DNA of 64,000 nt from Brevibacterium aurantiacum. Its GTDB lineage: Bacteria > Actinomycetota > Actinomycetes > Actinomycetales > Brevibacteriaceae. Made by a program: the position numbers and the translations under genes. The stretch's first letter is position 1. Every line of letters starts with the position of its first letter. Below the pieces are notes generated by a model. That model was not told the origin of the DNA, searched no databases, and saw nothing but the letters and a program-made list of their open reading frames with translations. Shown piece by piece: positions 61,338 to 64,000 of the stretch. The stretch spans positions 124,001-188,000 of the forward strand of contig NZ_VLTK01000010.1 of NCBI RefSeq assembly GCF_007558825.1, in the 5' to 3' direction.

Positions 61338-62410
61338 TCGACTCCGCTGTCTTCTCCGGCCAGCGGCGTCTGGTTCATATTTTGCTGGGCAGGCATCGGC
61401 ATAGAAGATTCAAACAGCCACCCTGGGCCGGAAACGCCAATATAGGAGCTGTTCTCGACCATATTCCACACACGCTTGTGCGTCGATGTCTGCATCATGA
61501 TCTCGGAGGCCTTAATTCCGGCAATCGATCCGAGAACGTCAGTCATGAAGGCATGCATGTCCGTGTGGAACTTGAGCACAAACTGCCCAACCAGGTTGTA
61601 GCGTCCAGTAGTAGCAAACAGTGTTTTCGTTTCTTTCATAGCGGCAAGTTCGGTCCCGATCGCCGTCAAATGAGACGGCTCAACGTTGAGCCACGCCCAG
61701 AACGACGACTCGAAACCCAGCAGCTCGGGCTCGACAAGTACGCGAAAGGACACGATCTCCCGGCTGATCAGAGATTCAAGGATCCGGCGGGCAGTGCTCT
61801 CCGATTTCTCGATAGGAGCCGCTAAATCGCTCAGAGACGTTCTTCCGTCTTCGAGGAGCAGTCCAAGCACAGTCGACTCTTCGCGGGAGAGCTTGGCCTC
61901 CAACCTCTCTTGGCGAACGTCGATCTCTCGATTCACCGTGGCAGGCAGCCAGTCCTGGCCAGAAGTGTAGGTATGAGTCGCCACGAACAGCTCCGCCGAA
62001 ACATCGAACGCCAATGTGATCTCGTGGATGACCCATTGAATGTCGACAAGCGAGGGCATGACGATCTCCGCGACGCACCCCGCAGAGCCGGCCACCGCGC
62101 CGACATACCGGACGTCGGTTCGCACTTGCAGCGACTGAAGGAAGTCGGGCCGCGATGAGTCTCGACCACGGAACTGGACCATGACTGGAACCGCGAGCCC
62201 AAGACGGGTCACGTCCACACGCCCGGTCACACGCAGACGGCCATCTCGATTGAGAGCTTCGAATCGTCGCCGCACAGTACTCGTCGAACTGTTCGTTTCT
62301 GCAGCGATGCTCGACCACGCCGCTCGCCCATTATCGTGCAGCGCACGCACAATCCCCTGATCCAGATCGTTCAGGGGCCGCGGAGTTCTATTCAAATTAG
62401 ACGTACTCAT
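61334..62410 (-). CDS. Two-domain Lrp/AsnC family regulator
   Basis: The 358-residue protein has two AsnC units in tandem. An N-terminal winged helix (LNDLDQGIVRALHDNGRAAW) and its sensor part are followed by a second helix-turn-helix (LSREESTVLGLLLEDGRTSL) and sensor. Such double regulators occur in actinobacteria near amino acid genes. ATG 62410 has GAAGGA ten bases upstream. It is divergent from the amino acid ABC binding protein and probably controls it and the coupled dehydrogenase. Confidence 0.85.
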   Translation of the reverse strand: MSTSNLNRTPRPLNDLDQGIVRALHDNGRAAWSSIAAETNSSTSTVRRRFEALNRDGRLRVTGRVDVTRLGLAVPVMVQFRGRDSSRPDFLQSLQVRTDVRYVGAVAGSAGCVAEIVMPSLVDIQWVIHEITLAFDVSAELFVATHTYTSGQDWLPATVNREIDVRQERLEAKLSREESTVLGLLLEDGRTSLSDLAAPIEKSESTARRILESLISREIVSFRVLVEPELLGFESSFWAWLNVEPSHLTAIGTELAAMKETKTLFATTGRYNLVGQFVLKFHTDMHAFMTDVLGSIAGIKASEIMMQTSTHKRVWNMVENSSYIGVSGPGWLFESSMPMPAQQNMNQTPLAGEDSGVD

Positions 62411-62466
62411 TTGGCAATATCCTTCACAACGACCTCTTCTTTTGAACAAATATAGCGCACATCCTA

Positions 62467-62496
62467 TTGACATGGCATAGTCATTCATAGTTGTAT
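62467..62496 (+). promoter_or_regulatory. Candidate promoter of the second amino acid ABC importer
   Basis: A perfect TTGACA (62467-62472) is followed 18 bases later by TTGTAT (62491-62496). It lies 83 bases before the binding-protein ATG, between the divergent AsnC regulator and the importer. The same stretch may hold the regulator's own promoter on the other strand (TATATT at 62446-62451). Confidence 0.4.
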
Positions 62497-62578
62497 TCAG
62501 TTACATCGACTCGTGCAGAGCACCCCTGATGACTGATCGACCAATCAATGACGATCCCGACCACAATCGAGGTAGACC

Positions 62579-63460
62579 ATGGATGCACCCAGTTTCACCC
62601 GAAAGTCAGCGTCGAAGACTGTTAAGTTCGGCGCGATCGCCGCGTCACTGGCACTCCTCACCTCAGGCTGTTCCGGAGGCGGCGCAGAGAGCACCGTCCC
62701 CGACGATTGTCAGCCGAGCGCCGAGGTCGAAACGCTACACAAGGGAAAGCTCACAGTCTTAGTCGCCGAGCATCCACCCTTCGTCACCACTGAGAACGGA
62801 GAACTGACCGGAATCGAAGGTGAGCTGATCAAGAAGATCGCCGCCGACCTCTGCCTCGAAGTTGACTCCTCGACGACCTCGTTCTCGGCGATCATCGAGG
62901 GATTGCAGTCTGGTCGCGCAGATCTGTCGGCCGGCAACTGGACGGTGAACGACGAGCGCAGAGAGATCTTCGAAGTCAGCAACGGCCTCTACGAGGGCGG
63001 CATGGGAGTCGTCAGTCGTGGAGACGATCTCGAAACAGTTGACGACCTAAAAGATAAGTCGCTCGGCACTCCACAAGGGTACCTGTGGATCGATCAGCTG
63101 CACGACCTTTACGGCAAGAGCGCGGTGAGGGAGTATCAGTCCGATTCTGCGGTACTTGACGATGTCAAAGCCAAACGAATCGACGTGGGAGTGGTGAGCA
63201 TCCTCGCCAACACCTGGAGGCTGACCCAGGACCAGTACTCCGACCTCAAAATCGACAAGATGCAGAAATCACCTGACATGCCCTACACCCAGGAACCGCC
63301 GCTTTCTGTCGCTCTCATCAAAAAGGGCAACACCGCACTCAAAGGCGCCACTGATCAGACGATTGCAGACTACAAGGACTCCGGCGAGCTGGATAAGAGC
63401 TTTGAAAAGTACGGACTTGATCCGAGCCTCGTCACTCCAAACGACAAAGACTCCAAATGA
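62579..63460 (+). CDS. Amino acid ABC transporter substrate-binding lipoprotein, second
   Basis: The 293-residue protein has a signal helix ending in a lipobox with cysteine 31 (LLTSGC). The mature part is a family 3 binding protein (PFVTTENGELTGIEGELIKK, GLQSGRADLSAGNW). It is a paralogue of the binding protein at 6109-6963. GAGG lies seven bases before the ATG. It should feed the importer whose ATPase begins at 63510. Confidence 0.88.
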   Translation: MDAPSFTRKSASKTVKFGAIAASLALLTSGCSGGGAESTVPDDCQPSAEVETLHKGKLTVLVAEHPPFVTTENGELTGIEGELIKKIAADLCLEVDSSTTSFSAIIEGLQSGRADLSAGNWTVNDERREIFEVSNGLYEGGMGVVSRGDDLETVDDLKDKSLGTPQGYLWIDQLHDLYGKSAVREYQSDSAVLDDVKAKRIDVGVVSILANTWRLTQDQYSDLKIDKMQKSPDMPYTQEPPLSVALIKKGNTALKGATDQTIADYKDSGELDKSFEKYGLDPSLVTPNDKDSK

Positions 63461-63509
63461 CTGACTTGCGAGAACTGACCGACCTGCGAGCCGAGAGGAA
63501 TTCTTAAGA

Positions 63510-64000
63510 ATGCAAGATCCACGAGTGCTCCTCGACGCCGAATCCATCAAGAAGTCATTCAAAGACAACGAGGTCCTCAAAGGAGTCACGCTGAAGGTGC
63601 ATGCCGGAGAGGTAATCGCTCTCATTGGCCCCAGCGGCGCAGGCAAAAGCACCTTCCTTAGATGCCTCAACTACCTTGAACGTCCCACAGGCGGGGCTTT
63701 GAGCCTGGATGGCCAAGCCGCATTCGTGGACCCTCTCAAACCGTCGAAGACAGAACTGCTCAAGCTTCGCCGCCGAGTTGGCATGGTGTTCCAGACTTTC
63801 AATCTGTTCCCCCACCTCAGCGTGGTCAAGAACATAGTCTTGGCTCAGAAGCTCAACGGTCTGCGCAACGCCAAAGAGGCCGAAGATTATGCCCTCAAGC
63901 TCCTGGGACAAGTGGGGCTTGCTGACAAGGCACATGCTAAACCTTCGGAATGCTCCGGCGGACAACAGCAGCGAATCGCGATTGCTCGAGCGCTCTCCCT
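63510..64000 (+). CDS. Amino acid ABC transporter ATP-binding protein (cut by window edge)
   Basis: About 163 codons of the amino part are present. They show Walker A GPSGAGKST, Q-loop VFQTFNLFPHLSVVKN and signature CSGGQQQR; the Walker B region lies outside the window. The start ATG follows GAGAGGA ten bases upstream. It lies 49 bases after the binding-protein gene. The cysteine-starting signature is the same variant as in the first importer, supporting common descent. Confidence 0.88.
   Translation, partial: MQDPRVLLDAESIKKSFKDNEVLKGVTLKVHAGEVIALIGPSGAGKSTFLRCLNYLERPTGGALSLDGQAAFVDPLKPSKTELLKLRRRVGMVFQTFNLFPHLSVVKNIVLAQKLNGLRNAKEAEDYALKLLGQVGLADKAHAKPSECSGGQQQRIAIARALS

Noticed and set aside
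1..64000. CRISPR arrays, tRNA or rRNA genes, prophage or plasmid replication genes
   Set aside because: No regularly spaced direct repeats, cloverleaf-like stretches, rRNA-like sequence or phage/plasmid proteins were seen by reading; a dedicated search could still find a degenerate one.

Overview
The window is high-GC Gram-positive (actinobacterial) DNA. The signs are strong G/C bias at third codon positions, frequent GTG and TTG starts, many 4-base ATGA or GTGA gene overlaps, apparently leaderless genes (TANNNT, six bases, then ATG), lipoprotein transport genes and a teichoic-acid-type surface polymer locus. Gene content resembles Micrococcales such as Brevibacterium; this genus-level guess is from memory and is not proven here. 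No rRNA, tRNA or CRISPR array was seen.

Region 1 (1-15.5 kb) is catabolism and uptake. A minus-strand set (MFS carrier, CaiB/BaiF CoA-transferase, acyl-CoA dehydrogenase) is followed by a DoxX gene coupled to a 39-residue membrane peptide, and a divergent dctA. A seven-gene minus-strand operon (12.85 down to 5.33 kb) then holds an 867-residue protein I cannot assign, an M19-like dipeptidase, a complete polar amino acid ABC importer and an IclR regulator. A YbfB-type MFS gene and a degenerate LytR-CpsA-Psr (LCP) protein without a membrane anchor follow.

Region 2 (15.5-50 kb) is a surface glycopolymer locus. It holds a GH79-like lipoprotein, two AT-richer genes (a GT92-like glycosyltransferase and a pyruvyl transferase) that share an extra module, and a broken IS3-family element. 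A long minus-strand operon (38.2 down to 21.8 kb) runs: membrane nucleotide-sugar dehydratase, WecA-like initiator, two GT4 enzymes, TagG/TagH-type exporter, DUF6270 protein, and two giant GT2-TagF fusions. A divergent plus-strand operon (38.5-46.3 kb) carries two CgeB-GT2 fusions, a coiled-coil protein and two Asp2-like alpha/beta hydrolases. A rhamnosyltransferase-like gene, wecB and wecC complete it. Together these predict a lipid-linked polymer, exported by ABC transporter, containing polyol-phosphate-type units and UDP-ManNAcA-derived sugar, with pyruvyl and possibly acyl decoration.

Region 3 (50-64 kb) holds a PucR regulator convergent with a TRAP importer plus sarcosine-oxidase-like flavoenzyme operon, a second polysaccharide ABC exporter, an FAD reductase, a stress-type PNPOx protein and a rhodanese. 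It ends with a second amino acid ABC importer linked to a double-AsnC regulator and a 2-hydroxyacid dehydrogenase; its binding protein is a paralogue of the one in region 1. The window cuts an acyl-CoA dehydrogenase at the left edge and an ABC ATPase at the right edge.
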